NCBI GenBank assembly: GCA_947501045.1
Contig: CANMUI010000001.1
Span: 496,001 to 560,000, forward strand
Direction: 5' to 3'
DNA: 64,000 nt
Source of the DNA: an uncultured Psychrobacter sp.
GTDB lineage: Bacteria > Pseudomonadota > Gammaproteobacteria > Pseudomonadales > Moraxellaceae
The position numbers and the translations under genes are program-made. Each line of letters opens with the position of its first letter. Position 1 is the first letter of the stretch. The notes under the pieces were generated by a model. That model was not told the origin of the DNA. It did no database searches and saw nothing but the letters and a program-made list of their open reading frames with translations. This document shows, piece by piece, positions 45,104 to 54,147 of the stretch.

Positions 45104-45808
45104 CTATTTTTTGTGATAAATTTTCCACACACCATTATCTGCAAGTGGGTTGCTATAGGCATCGTTACGGCGCTTGCGCGGTGTTTGCCGACTATCGACA
45201 ATCTTAAAATCTGGTAAGGCATGAACGATCAGTCCAGTACGATAAAAACGAATACGTTCAGGGTCTAACAGCTTACCTTTGGGGTCGCGGCAAAACACAT
45301 ACGCGCGCAGATCAATAAATTCACGATGCGCTACTAGTCTTGCCTCATCATCGTTATCAAATACCGCTGCCATACGTTCCAGCTCCTCAGCATTATAGTC
45401 ACCGCATTTGTCCGTTAACGCACCCACTGAACCAAAGCTTTTAGACTCTTTAGCACGAGTTTTTGTCAGATGCAGGCGCTGAACATGGTAAATGAACTGC
45501 GGGATCTCAAGGCTGGCAGGTAGCGGTAGGTAATCAGGCGGTAGATAGGCAGCAGGATAAAAAGCCATCGCTCGATCAAGCAGGTTTTGCCAGCGCTGCT
45601 GATAAGCTTGCACTTCTTTTAGATTGCCCTCAAAGATGGGCATATCACGAATTTGACGTAAAATATCAGGGGGAAATTGCTCGTTGCGAAAACTGGCAAT
45701 ATCTTCTTGTAGCGTCGATAACAACGCTTTAGCATGTTTTTTACCGTCTTTTGAGAGCGGATCATCAATGTAGTCAGGGGCGACAAAAGGCGCAGAACGT
45801 CTGGACAT
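45104..45808 (-). CDS. Hypothetical protein, 234 residues
   Basis: I do not recognise a domain. Soluble, charged, no signal peptide or membrane helix; rich in Arg, Asp, Leu and aromatic residues. The segment AYVFCRDPKGKLLDPERIRFYRTGLIVHALPDF is the most globular-looking stretch. The C-terminus is basic (RKRRNDAYSNPLADNGVWKIYHKK region). The same strand as the Kef-type antiporter with a 108-bp gap, possibly in one transcript, but the sequence shows no functional link. A complete frame with codon use like its neighbours supports a real gene. Confidence 0.7.
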   Translation of the reverse strand: MSRRSAPFVAPDYIDDPLSKDGKKHAKALLSTLQEDIASFRNEQFPPDILRQIRDMPIFEGNLKEVQAYQQRWQNLLDRAMAFYPAAYLPPDYLPLPASLEIPQFIYHVQRLHLTKTRAKESKSFGSVGALTDKCGDYNAEELERMAAVFDNDDEARLVAHREFIDLRAYVFCRDPKGKLLDPERIRFYRTGLIVHALPDFKIVDSRQTPRKRRNDAYSNPLADNGVWKIYHKK

Positions 45809-46208
45809 AATAGTACGTCATTATAAAAAAGTTGAAAAATAGCTAATAAATCAGGCTTTTAAGCTTAACTACTGTATTGAATAGCTATTTGTTAAAGATA
45901 AATCGATAGTTATTATAACCATATAACGCCTTATAGATTCAATTTGTTTGCTACGGATTACATGACAGTAGAGTATAGATAGTAGGTTTATTATGAAGTG
46001 GAACTTGTTGATCAAAGTAATAGGCAAAATAATTATCCGCCTATCGTATATGATCGATGTCTAGATATGAGCATTAGAGTGATGCTACCAACTACTAACT
46101 ATTGGACTGGTTATTTGAATAGTGGCGATAGTTTGGCTAGTCTAGTCTGTATTTGATTAAATTTATTGATTTAACGGGGGTAGCAAATAACTGTACGACT
46201 TTTAACAA
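45809..46208. other. Spacer between the hypothetical gene and the CDF transporter gene
   Basis: 400 bp of AT-rich sequence without a recognised gene or RNA. A 23-codon frame at 45993-46064 (plus strand) would encode a short basic hydrophobic peptide starting MKWNLLIKVIGKIIIRL; it is preceded only by a weak tagg and is not called as a gene. Confidence 0.5.
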
Positions 46209-47330
46209 TTAATGATTGTGACCTAAGTGACCACCTGAGGTGCCTATAGGACGCTCCGATATGTTGCAGACTAGTGCCTCACTGTGAGCTTTAGTTTGTG
46301 GATGCGATAAGCTTTCTACCTGAATAGTGGCATGATGAATGCTCAATTCTTGCAAGTGTTGTTCCAGCTCAGCGATAAGGAGGCTTGCCTCCGAGATACT
46401 CATATCACCATCGACCACGATATGACAGGATAGGGCGTTGAGACCGCTGGTAATGCTCCAAACGTGCAAGTCATGCACTTTTTGTACTTGCGAATGTGCT
46501 AGCAATCGTTGTTCTATTTCAATCAATGATACGCCTACTGGCGTACCCTCCATCAAAATATGTACTGAATCGCGCACTACACGGTAGCCGCTGATAATAA
46601 TGAGAATAGCAACAATAACTGAGGCCGCTGCATCGGCCCATACCCAACCAAAACCCATCATAAGCAGGGCGGCGATAATGGCGGCGACTGAGCCCATAAG
46701 ATCACTTAATACATGCAAATAAGCGCTTTGCATATTGAGGTTAACCGGCTCTTTATCCTCAGCTGATTTGTTACTATCTGCACCATGACTGTGTCCGTGA
46801 GTGCCACTATTGCTGCTACCACGGTGCATAAGCCACGCCACCAAAATATTGACTAGCATACCGATCGTAGCAATGATAAGCATGCCTTGAGTGGCGATCT
46901 CCGGCGGTGAGTTGAGACGCTTAATAGCTTCATAAAATATCATTAGCGCAATGATAATAAGCGTTGCACCATTGATCCCAGCGACTAAAATCTCAAAGCG
47001 TTTATAGCCAAAAGTCTTTTGATGGTTAGCGGCTTTTTCGCCAATTCTAAACGCCATTAAAGTAGCGCCTAAAGCAACAGCATCACTAAGCATATGACCG
47101 GCATCTGATAATAGAGCCAAGCTCCCGGTCAGTAGTCCACCGATAGCTTCGATCAGCATATAGCCTGTAATGATAAGAAAGCTAAACAATAAGGTACGCT
47201 GGTAGCCCGAGATATCACGCGGAGCGACAGTTTGTTCTAAATGCTCATCATGATCATGACCGCCCTCATCACCATAAGTATAGCTTTTAGTCTTATTGTT
47301 TTTTTTGAGATTGGGATGCTTTGGACTCAT
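46209..47330 (-). CDS. Cation diffusion facilitator (CzcD/ZitB-like zinc exporter)
   Basis: CDF-family heavy-metal/H+ antiporter, inner membrane. Six helices are visible. The metal-site motifs HMLSDAVAL (helix 2) and HVLSDLMGS (helix 5) have the H-x-x-x-D pattern of zinc transporters. His-rich loops flank them: GGHDHDEH near the N-terminus, HGHSHG between helices 4 and 5, and a C-terminal GGHLGHNH. The cytoplasmic C-terminal domain includes VHDLHVWSITSGLNALSCHI. Zn, Co or Cd export is expected. The ATG at 47330 is preferred over an in-frame TTG at 47348 because it starts MSPKHPNLKK. Same strand as priA, with a 114-bp gap. Confidence 0.9.
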   Translation of the reverse strand: MSPKHPNLKKNNKTKSYTYGDEGGHDHDEHLEQTVAPRDISGYQRTLLFSFLIITGYMLIEAIGGLLTGSLALLSDAGHMLSDAVALGATLMAFRIGEKAANHQKTFGYKRFEILVAGINGATLIIIALMIFYEAIKRLNSPPEIATQGMLIIATIGMLVNILVAWLMHRGSSNSGTHGHSHGADSNKSAEDKEPVNLNMQSAYLHVLSDLMGSVAAIIAALLMMGFGWVWADAAASVIVAILIIISGYRVVRDSVHILMEGTPVGVSLIEIEQRLLAHSQVQKVHDLHVWSITSGLNALSCHIVVDGDMSISEASLLIAELEQHLQELSIHHATIQVESLSHPQTKAHSEALVCNISERPIGTSGGHLGHNH

Positions 47331-47444
47331 AACCACACCGAAAAACAATTATAGTAAAAAAGAACTTAACATATTTAGTGTCATTAAGCTGTAAAAAGCG
47401 ATTAAAAGCAAAACCGCAGAGATCGTGATTTTGTTTGGTTTTTA

Positions 47445-49715
47445 CTACCAGCCAATAGGATCGATATCCAAAGTGAGCTTAAGGTATTTGGCACTTGACA
47501 TCGTCAGTACCGATGGCCACCAGTGCTCTAATATATGATGTAGCTGAGGACGCTCTTTGGCTAACAGCAGCAACTGTGAGTGATAGCGGCTGTTCTTCTT
47601 ACTCATGGGTGCATCAATGGGACCAAGCACCGCTAAATTATGAGCATCTGGCAGACCTGCAATAGCGTCTGTTAGTGCTTGGGTCGTTGCAGCAAGGGTT
47701 TTACCTTCGCAGCGAATTAAGGCTGCATAACTATAAGGCGGTAAGCCCAGCATTTTGCGCTCTTGCAATAGCTGGCGCGCAAATGATAAATAACCATCTT
47801 TTACTAGTTTCAATAATAGCTCGTTATCAGGCTGCAAAGTTTGAATCAGAACGCGTCCAGCTTTGTCGCCACGTCCGGCACGTCCAGCTACTTGAATCAT
47901 AAGTTGAGCGGTATGTTCAGGGGAGCGAAAGTCTGCTGATAAAAACCCGCGATCAGCATTGGGCAGACAAACCAGCGTGACATTGGGGAAATGGTGACCC
48001 TTGGCAACCATTTGCGTACCAACGAGTATAGCGGGCTTACCTTGATTAATACGCTGGTAGATATTCTCCCAGCTGTCTTTGCGCCTAGTAGTATCACGAT
48101 CGATTTGAATGATAGGGTATAGCGTTTTACTGGTTTGCGGATTGGCAAAGAGAGCATGCAAATTCTCGCTAAGCCGCGTGGTACCAAGACCTCTTGCATC
48201 TAAGTTTTGACTGGCGCAATCAGGACAAACCGCCGGTATATAAGCCTGCCAATCGCAGTGATGACATTTCAAATAGGAATTTTGCTGGTTTTGGCTACTG
48301 TAATGCACCGTCAAATGAGCATCACAGCGCGGACAGTCCGCCTGCCAACCGCAAGACTCGCAGAGCAGTACAGGAGCATAACCGCGCCGGTTCAAAAACA
48401 CTAAAACCTGATCGCCTGCCTCCAGTGTTTGCCGAATGGCAGTAATTAAGGCATCGGTCAGACCCGTATCAAAGCTTGCACCATCGTCTTGGCTTTGTTG
48501 ATGGGTGCTTTGCAGACGTGCATCTATCAGCTGCATAGTGGCAGGGTTTGCTAGTCCTGGCCGCGTACGTAATTGATACTCAACCAGTTTAGCGTCATCA
48601 ACCAATTTTAGATGTTCAAGGGTAGGAGTCGCTGTACCTAGTATTACTGGTATTTTTTGTTGTAGGCCGCGGTATAGCGCCACGTCGCTTGCGTGATAAC
48701 GTAGGGTGTCTTGTTGCTTATAAGAAGCATCATGCGCCTCATCAACGACAATCAAGCCTAAATTAGCGAACGGATAGAGCACCGCTGAGCGTGTACCGAT
48801 AATGATTTGCGCGTGCCCTGTGCGGCAATCTTGCCAACCTTGCAAGCGATAAGTATTGGTCATACCTGAATGTAAAAGCACAATCTGCGCGGCAAAACGA
48901 CTGGCAAAACGCGCGCGCGTTTGCGGGGTCAGCCCAATCTCCGGCACTAGGATTAACACCTGTTTGCCTGCTTCTAATACCGCTTGCATAGCCTGCAAGT
49001 ACACTTCAGTTTTACCACTACCGGTAATACCATTGAGCAAAAACCCAGTATATTCCTCAGCTTGCTGGGCGCTAACAATAGCGTCAACGGCTAGCTTTTG
49101 CTCTTCGTTTAAGTCCAGTGGCATTTTAGCCAGTTTGACCGTTAAAGGCGCTATTTTAGGTTCAATAAAACGCTCAATAAGACCTTTATCTTCAAGCGTT
49201 TTTAAAAAAGAGCGCTGCATACCTTCGAGTAATAGTACATCTTCGCTAGCACCGCGCTTGCCATGCAGTTTTAGCATGTCAAATTGCTGCTTTTGCTTTT
49301 TGGCATTGGCACGAAAGTCATCGTCAGTGACATGCGGTAGAATGCGCCAATGAGTAATAAGCAAATCTAGTGGTTTGCCTTGGCGCACAAGGCTTGGCAG
49401 CATGACTGCCAGCACGTCGCCAAGTGGATAATGATAATAGCGTGCCAACCAATAGGCAAGCTTGAGCATACTGGCGTCCAAAATAGGCTCGCTATCTAAG
49501 CACTTATAAATTGGTTTTAGCTTACTAGCAGGTACATTGCTATCTGCTGGAGAGATATGAGCCACTACAATACCAATTAAGGTTTGTCGACCAAACGGTA
49601 CTTCAACTCGGCTGCCGATTTTAGGTAAAGCGGCGTTTGATGAGGCCTTCTCTGCTGGCACGCTATAGTCAAATACCCGGTAAAGGGGCACGGGCAGGGC
49701 AACTTGTACCAACAT
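47445..49715 (-). CDS. priA: Primosomal protein N' (replication restart helicase PriA)
   Basis: Helicase that reloads the replisome at stalled forks. N-terminal DNA-binding domain: VALPVPLYRVFDYSVP, RVEVPFGRQTLIGIV, LAYWLARYYHYPLGDVL. Walker A GITGSGKTEVYLQAM, DEAH box DEAHDASYKQQD and the zinc-binding Cys cluster (CESCGWQADCPRCD, then KCHHCDWQAYIPAVCPDC) follow. Helicase motifs RHxSDVALYR-type, LGTATPTLE, LVGTQMVAKGHHFP and QVAGRAGRGDKAGRV are clear. Length 756 is close to E. coli PriA (732). It precedes the CDF gene and follows ridA on the same strand. Confidence 0.97.
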   Translation of the reverse strand: MLVQVALPVPLYRVFDYSVPAEKASSNAALPKIGSRVEVPFGRQTLIGIVVAHISPADSNVPASKLKPIYKCLDSEPILDASMLKLAYWLARYYHYPLGDVLAVMLPSLVRQGKPLDLLITHWRILPHVTDDDFRANAKKQKQQFDMLKLHGKRGASEDVLLLEGMQRSFLKTLEDKGLIERFIEPKIAPLTVKLAKMPLDLNEEQKLAVDAIVSAQQAEEYTGFLLNGITGSGKTEVYLQAMQAVLEAGKQVLILVPEIGLTPQTRARFASRFAAQIVLLHSGMTNTYRLQGWQDCRTGHAQIIIGTRSAVLYPFANLGLIVVDEAHDASYKQQDTLRYHASDVALYRGLQQKIPVILGTATPTLEHLKLVDDAKLVEYQLRTRPGLANPATMQLIDARLQSTHQQSQDDGASFDTGLTDALITAIRQTLEAGDQVLVFLNRRGYAPVLLCESCGWQADCPRCDAHLTVHYSSQNQQNSYLKCHHCDWQAYIPAVCPDCASQNLDARGLGTTRLSENLHALFANPQTSKTLYPIIQIDRDTTRRKDSWENIYQRINQGKPAILVGTQMVAKGHHFPNVTLVCLPNADRGFLSADFRSPEHTAQLMIQVAGRAGRGDKAGRVLIQTLQPDNELLLKLVKDGYLSFARQLLQERKMLGLPPYSYAALIRCEGKTLAATTQALTDAIAGLPDAHNLAVLGPIDAPMSKKNSRYHSQLLLLAKERPQLHHILEHWWPSVLTMSSAKYLKLTLDIDPIGW

Positions 49716-49776
49716 AAGACGCTTGCAACCTTACTATGAGTTAAAATAGGAATCAAAAATAAAGGGGGAGAAACCA

Positions 49777-49803
49777 ATAAGCTTAGCACGATGCTAAGCT
49801 TAT
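49777..49803 (-). terminator. Perfect palindromic hairpin between ridA and priA
   Basis: 11-bp inverted repeat (ataagcttagc / gctaagcttat) with a 5-nt loop. On the ridA strand the sequence that follows (ttggtttctcc) is only weakly T-rich, so this could be a weak terminator or an attenuating/processing hairpin. Confidence 0.45.
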
Positions 49804-49831
49804 AATGGATGATGCAAAACAAAGACACGTC

Positions 49832-50212
49832 CTATTCAATATATAAAATAGATTCAATTTCTACGACACCGCCTTTGGGAAGCGCTGCAACTTGCACGGC
49901 TGCGCGCGCCGGATATGGCTCACTCAAATTGGCTACAAATACGTCGTTGAGCGCAGCAAAGTCGTTCAAATCGGTCAATGATACGTTGAATTTGACCACG
50001 TCATTAATACTACCGCCAGCCGCTTCGCAAATGGCTTTGATATTGGCAAATACTTGCTTGGCCTGCGCCTCAAAGCCATCTTGCAACTCCATAGTTTCAG
50101 GATCAAGACCGAGCTGACCTGAGATATAAACGGTATTGCCAACTTTTATAGCTTGCGAGTAAGTACCAACGGCTGCTGGAGCATTATCAGTTTGAATGGT
50201 TTGACGGGTCAT
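49832..50212 (-). CDS. ridA: RidA family enamine/imine deaminase
   Basis: Hydrolyses reactive 2-aminoacrylate-type enamines from PLP enzymes. The 126-residue protein matches the YjgF/RidA family throughout: PAAVGTYSQAIKVGNTVYISGQLGLDPETMEL, QVFANIKAICEAAGGSINDVVKFNVSLTDLNDF and the closing YPARAAVQVAALPKGGVVEIESI, with the conserved Arg of the active site (in PARAAVQV). Located directly after spoT, an order also seen in Acinetobacter and relatives. Confidence 0.96.
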   Translation of the reverse strand: MTRQTIQTDNAPAAVGTYSQAIKVGNTVYISGQLGLDPETMELQDGFEAQAKQVFANIKAICEAAGGSINDVVKFNVSLTDLNDFAALNDVFVANLSEPYPARAAVQVAALPKGGVVEIESILYIE

Positions 50213-50260
50213 GTGATGTCCTTGTTTCTTAATAAATTAATAAAAAATAATGATTAAGTT

Positions 50261-52462
50261 TTATAGTTGATAAAGGCGGATGATATTCGGAAAACCTAAC
50301 AACGAGCGTAGATCGCGGATGCCTTGCGCTAAGTGATTGCGACTACGCACGATCACATGAACGATAGTATCACTACTACGTACATCAACCTTTTCTACGC
50401 CAATATTTAATTGGCGCAGATGATAGATGACTTCACTAATTTGCTCATCGCTTAGCGCTATAGACAGCTTTAGATAAGCGGGAAAACGAACTTTTCCGCT
50501 GTTTTTGCCGCTATGCTCGCCGGACTCATTTTGGTTGGTTGCCTTATCGTCACGCCAACGCAGCTGTATGATTTGATAAGGATTGTCTTTACGAATATCA
50601 TCCAAAGAGAAGCATTTGTGACGATGGACGACTAAGCCATGCCGTGATAAATGCCCGACAATAGGATCACCATAGATAGGATGACAGCAATTGGCAAAAT
50701 CAATCTCAACACCGGCAACATTGGCAATGAGCTGCTGCGGCTGCGCAGTATCATCATCGCTATAGCACTCGGCATTTAAACAGGCCATCTCATCACTAAA
50801 CAGGCGCGATACTACCAGCTGCGGTAGCAAAGTACCAGAGCTTATCTGCTCAAATAACGCACTTTTTTCTGGTAAACCGCGCCATTCGAGAAGGTTAGTC
50901 CAGTCGCTTGCGCTTAAATCATCAAGGTTTTTTTGATGGGTTTTGAGAGCTCGATCCAGCGCTTGTTGACCGTGGTGTTGTTTATCGGCAGCAGATAAAT
51001 CTTTAAACCAGCGCAAAATCTCCTCGCGCGCTTTATTGGTCACTACAAAACCCAACCATTCCGCTTTGGGTTGAGAATGATTGTTGATTTCAATTTCAAC
51101 CAGTTGTCCGTTTTTGACTACAGTACCTAATTTGGCTTTTTTGTTATCAATATTGGCACCGACTGCCACATTGCCGATCATCGGACCCACAGCGTAAGCA
51201 AAGTCGAGCGCCGTTGCGCCTTGCGGTAGCTCATAAGCACGGCCCTGCGGACTGTAACAAATAATCTTACTAGAGTGCAGATAATCCATCAGCTCGTTAA
51301 TAGTAGATACTGCGGCCGTAAAGTCAGGATTGTTCTCATCTATCGTTTCTTCATCTACTAAGTCTTTCATATTACGTAAAGACGCTTGAATGACGGATTG
51401 ACTAACATCAGAGGCGTGCTCAGCACCAATAACGCCCAATCTGGCTGCATTCTGCATTTTTTTGGTCAAAATGGTCACTTTAATAACATCGTTATCACGC
51501 TCATAAATAAGCGTAAGTGACTGATTGCCGCCTGGTAGTGGCCGACGAATATTATCTTGAATATGAGTGTCGTCGATCTGGTATTTTTTGATTAAATAAT
51601 AGGCTAGCTTGTCACAGGCTTCAATACTATCAAGGACAATCTCAAAAGCATAATGCCGTAGTAGTGCATTAATCTCGCCGCGGTTACGGAAAAATTGTCG
51701 ATAAATAGCCACGCGATTATCAAGCACTTTGACGTGTCCATTAAGCTCTAGGTTATTTAGTACAATACTTAGATAACGGTGAATAGCCTCCCTTTGGAAA
51801 TTACGCCCAAGGCCATGTTGCAAAAGCTTATCCGATAAACGATTGTACATCTCAGAGTCAAGGTTGCGGTAGCACAGTACTTCAATATAATCAGCAATAT
51901 CGTTGAGACCCATTAGACGGGCAAAGGGCACATAAAAGTCCAAGGTTTCTTGCGCCGTGGTACGCTGTTTTTCAGGGCTAACGGCATCTAGTGTCGACAT
52001 ATTGTGCAAGCGATCGGCAAGCTTGATAATAAGTACGCGCGGATCAGCAAGGGTTGCCGTCAAGATTTTGTGAAAAGTAGCGGCTTTGTTTTGCTGCTTA
52101 TTATGATTGGAAGACTTTAGTTTAGTAACCCCATCGACCAATCTTGCAACCACTTTACCGTAGCGCTCTTCTAGCTGCTCATCAGTGACATCAGTATCTT
52201 CAACCGTATCGTGCAAGATCGCGGCGATAATGGTATCTCTATCCAAACGAAAACCTGCTAATATTTCAGCAACTGCGATCGGATGGGTAATATAAGGCTC
52301 ACCTGATTTGCGCTTATCCTTGATATGAGCAATGTCACCAAACACACAAGCATCAACAATATCACTGCGTTCAGAGGCAGACAAATATCCAACCGAGCGC
52401 AGCAAGTTATACTGGGCTTCATCAACCAAAGGGTGACTAAGTTTGGTTAAGGTCTGGCTCAT
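50261..52462 (-). CDS. spoT: (p)ppGpp hydrolase SpoT, synthetase domain degenerate
   Basis: RelA/SpoT homologue of 733 residues controlling the stringent response. The HD hydrolase domain is intact: ITHP (His60), HDTVEDT (His84-Asp85, Glu88-Asp89) and KLADRLHNM (Asp150). The synthetase domain is poorly conserved. The segment normally RFKDYI reads HIQDNI (300-305), the Y of NGYQSLHT is lost (GGNQSLTL, 311-318), and the EVQIRT region reads IKVTILT (327-333). TGS (from about residue 395) and a C-terminal ACT-like domain follow. I infer a mainly monofunctional hydrolase, so (p)ppGpp synthesis would depend on a separate RelA. Downstream of rpoZ as in E. coli. Confidence 0.94.
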   Translation of the reverse strand: MSQTLTKLSHPLVDEAQYNLLRSVGYLSASERSDIVDACVFGDIAHIKDKRKSGEPYITHPIAVAEILAGFRLDRDTIIAAILHDTVEDTDVTDEQLEERYGKVVARLVDGVTKLKSSNHNKQQNKAATFHKILTATLADPRVLIIKLADRLHNMSTLDAVSPEKQRTTAQETLDFYVPFARLMGLNDIADYIEVLCYRNLDSEMYNRLSDKLLQHGLGRNFQREAIHRYLSIVLNNLELNGHVKVLDNRVAIYRQFFRNRGEINALLRHYAFEIVLDSIEACDKLAYYLIKKYQIDDTHIQDNIRRPLPGGNQSLTLIYERDNDVIKVTILTKKMQNAARLGVIGAEHASDVSQSVIQASLRNMKDLVDEETIDENNPDFTAAVSTINELMDYLHSSKIICYSPQGRAYELPQGATALDFAYAVGPMIGNVAVGANIDNKKAKLGTVVKNGQLVEIEINNHSQPKAEWLGFVVTNKAREEILRWFKDLSAADKQHHGQQALDRALKTHQKNLDDLSASDWTNLLEWRGLPEKSALFEQISSGTLLPQLVVSRLFSDEMACLNAECYSDDDTAQPQQLIANVAGVEIDFANCCHPIYGDPIVGHLSRHGLVVHRHKCFSLDDIRKDNPYQIIQLRWRDDKATNQNESGEHSGKNSGKVRFPAYLKLSIALSDEQISEVIYHLRQLNIGVEKVDVRSSDTIVHVIVRSRNHLAQGIRDLRSLLGFPNIIRLYQL

Positions 52463-52778
52463 AGAAGAGAAATCCTATTGTTCATAATGGTATTAGTAAT
52501 GGTCAGTTTTGATTAACGCAAGACCACCCTCTAATTAATCGCAAATTGCGTCCAATGTCAACAACTAACATAGTAGAGGATAGAAAAACATTGTGTTTAA
52601 TATTTTAAATAGTTGCACCTATGAAGTTGCAGCTCCTGAATTTGATAATAATGGTTTGAGTATTGTTGATAGACTTAGACGACAAAACCACAGTATAAAA
52701 CTGTGGTTTCATTGGTAATCTTCGCTGATAAGGCTTTATCCTTATAGTGAAGTCGTTACTTGAGCGGCTGGTACGAAA
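52463..52778. other. Spacer between spoT and rpoZ
   Basis: 316 bp, much longer than the rpoZ-spoT gap in E. coli. It contains a hairpin at 52685-52709 and no gene. Confidence 0.5.
52683..52709 (-). terminator. Hairpin downstream of rpoZ
   Basis: Perfect 9-bp stem aaaccacag / ctgtggttt with a 7-nt loop; on the minus strand it ends in a short T run (tttt), so it may terminate rpoZ transcription only partly and let spoT be read through. Confidence 0.5.
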
Positions 52779-53039
52779 TTAAAAACTATGGTCACCTGAT
52801 AACGCTAAATCCAGCGAACTGGTCGCAAAATTATGCTCAGGCTGATTAAGAATATCACGCGTAATTTTACCTGCCGCAATCTCACGCAGTGCCAATACCG
52901 TAGGTTTGTCGTTGTCGACATCTACTAAAGGCTCAGCGATACCTTTAGCTAACTGGCGCGCGCGTTTGCTAGCAACCAAAACCAGCTCAAAGCGATTATC
53001 AACATTTTCCAAACAATCTTCAATCGTTACTCGTGCCAT
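52779..53039 (-). CDS. rpoZ: RNA polymerase omega subunit
   Basis: Small subunit stabilising RNA polymerase and contributing to the (p)ppGpp site. The 86-residue protein follows the family closely: MARVTIEDCLENVDNRFELVLVASKRARQLAKG at the N-terminus and KPTVLALREIAAGKIT in the middle. Length compares with 91 in E. coli. Between gmk and spoT, the classical gene order. Confidence 0.97.
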   Translation of the reverse strand: MARVTIEDCLENVDNRFELVLVASKRARQLAKGIAEPLVDVDNDKPTVLALREIAAGKITRDILNQPEHNFATSSLDLALSGDHSF

Positions 53040-53266
53040 AGATAGCTACCTCGGTTGTTTTTATCACTTACTTTGACTACTCGCTAGATGATAAAAAGAA
53101 TATTAAAATAAAAAACTGCTATTTAAAATAAAAAAATATTATTCAAAAATAATATAAATCAACCCGCTATTATAACACTTTTTAGCCTGTGACGCAGTGT
53201 CTATTTATGAGTTATCAAACACGCTCTGGGTTTGATGTTTTGAATAAAGCTTTTTTGCTAACTGAT

Positions 53267-53896
53267 TCAAAGAGGGTCTGCCTCTCCTGAGAGCAAATTT
53301 TTGATCGTACGATTATAACGCTGTTGTTGACGCTGCAAAGTCTGCCTATCAGCAACAATAATGGCTTTTAGCTCAGTTAGTGCTACCTCAAAATTATCAT
53401 TAATAACCACATAATCAGCATGCACGTATTGAGATATCTCAGTTACTGAGCCTGCCAAACGCTGCTCTATGACGTCGGTGCTGTCTTGCGCGCGGGTTGA
53501 TAGACGTTGACGTAGAGAGGCGATGCTGGGCGGCAAAATAAAAATCATTATGGCATCGGGGAAAATATTTTTGACCTGCAAAGCACCTTGCCAGTCAATC
53601 TCTAGTATCACATCAATGCCTGCTTGCAGCTGCGTGCGCACACTTTGCTCCGAGGTGCCATAATAGTTACCAAATACCTCAGCGTACTCCAAAAACTTAC
53701 CGTCATTGATCGCCTCTTTAAAGGTGTTAATAGTTGTGAAGTGATAATGCTGACCATCGATCTCACCGGAACGCGGCGGACGAGTAGTATGAGAGATACT
53801 TACGGTTAAATCGTTGGTAGTGGCAAGTAGCTGCTTAACCAAGGAGGTCTTGCCTGTGCCAGAGGCAGCAGTAATAATAAATAAGGAACCAGTCAT
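53267..53896 (-). CDS. gmk: Guanylate kinase
   Basis: Phosphorylates GMP to GDP using ATP. The P-loop is ASGTGKTSL near the N-terminus; the GMP-binding region SISHTTRPPRSGEIDGQHYHF, YAEVFGNYYGTS, EIDWQGALQVK and FILPPS follow in order. Length 209 is typical. Head of the gmk-rpoZ-spoT series on the minus strand, divergent from ispH. Confidence 0.97.
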   Translation of the reverse strand: MTGSLFIITAASGTGKTSLVKQLLATTNDLTVSISHTTRPPRSGEIDGQHYHFTTINTFKEAINDGKFLEYAEVFGNYYGTSEQSVRTQLQAGIDVILEIDWQGALQVKNIFPDAIMIFILPPSIASLRQRLSTRAQDSTDVIEQRLAGSVTEISQYVHADYVVINDNFEVALTELKAIIVADRQTLQRQQQRYNRTIKNLLSGEADPL

Positions 53897-54147
53897 ACAT
53901 TACGTCCTAATAAGAGGGTGTCCTAGTAAAAAAAGAAGGGCTGGTAAAAACAAAAAGCGACATCATGTAAGATAATAATAAGGCTGCAAGTTTTTTCAGT
54001 CTTACTTATCTGTTTTATGCTAAATGATATCAGTTATAGTATTTTAAAAGGCAATAAAAGCAAATTATGCTAAAGTAGGGCATTCATTTAACCCTAAGCT
54101 GTTAACATTAAGTTTTATATTCAAATTATCCAATGATAGGCTGCTTT

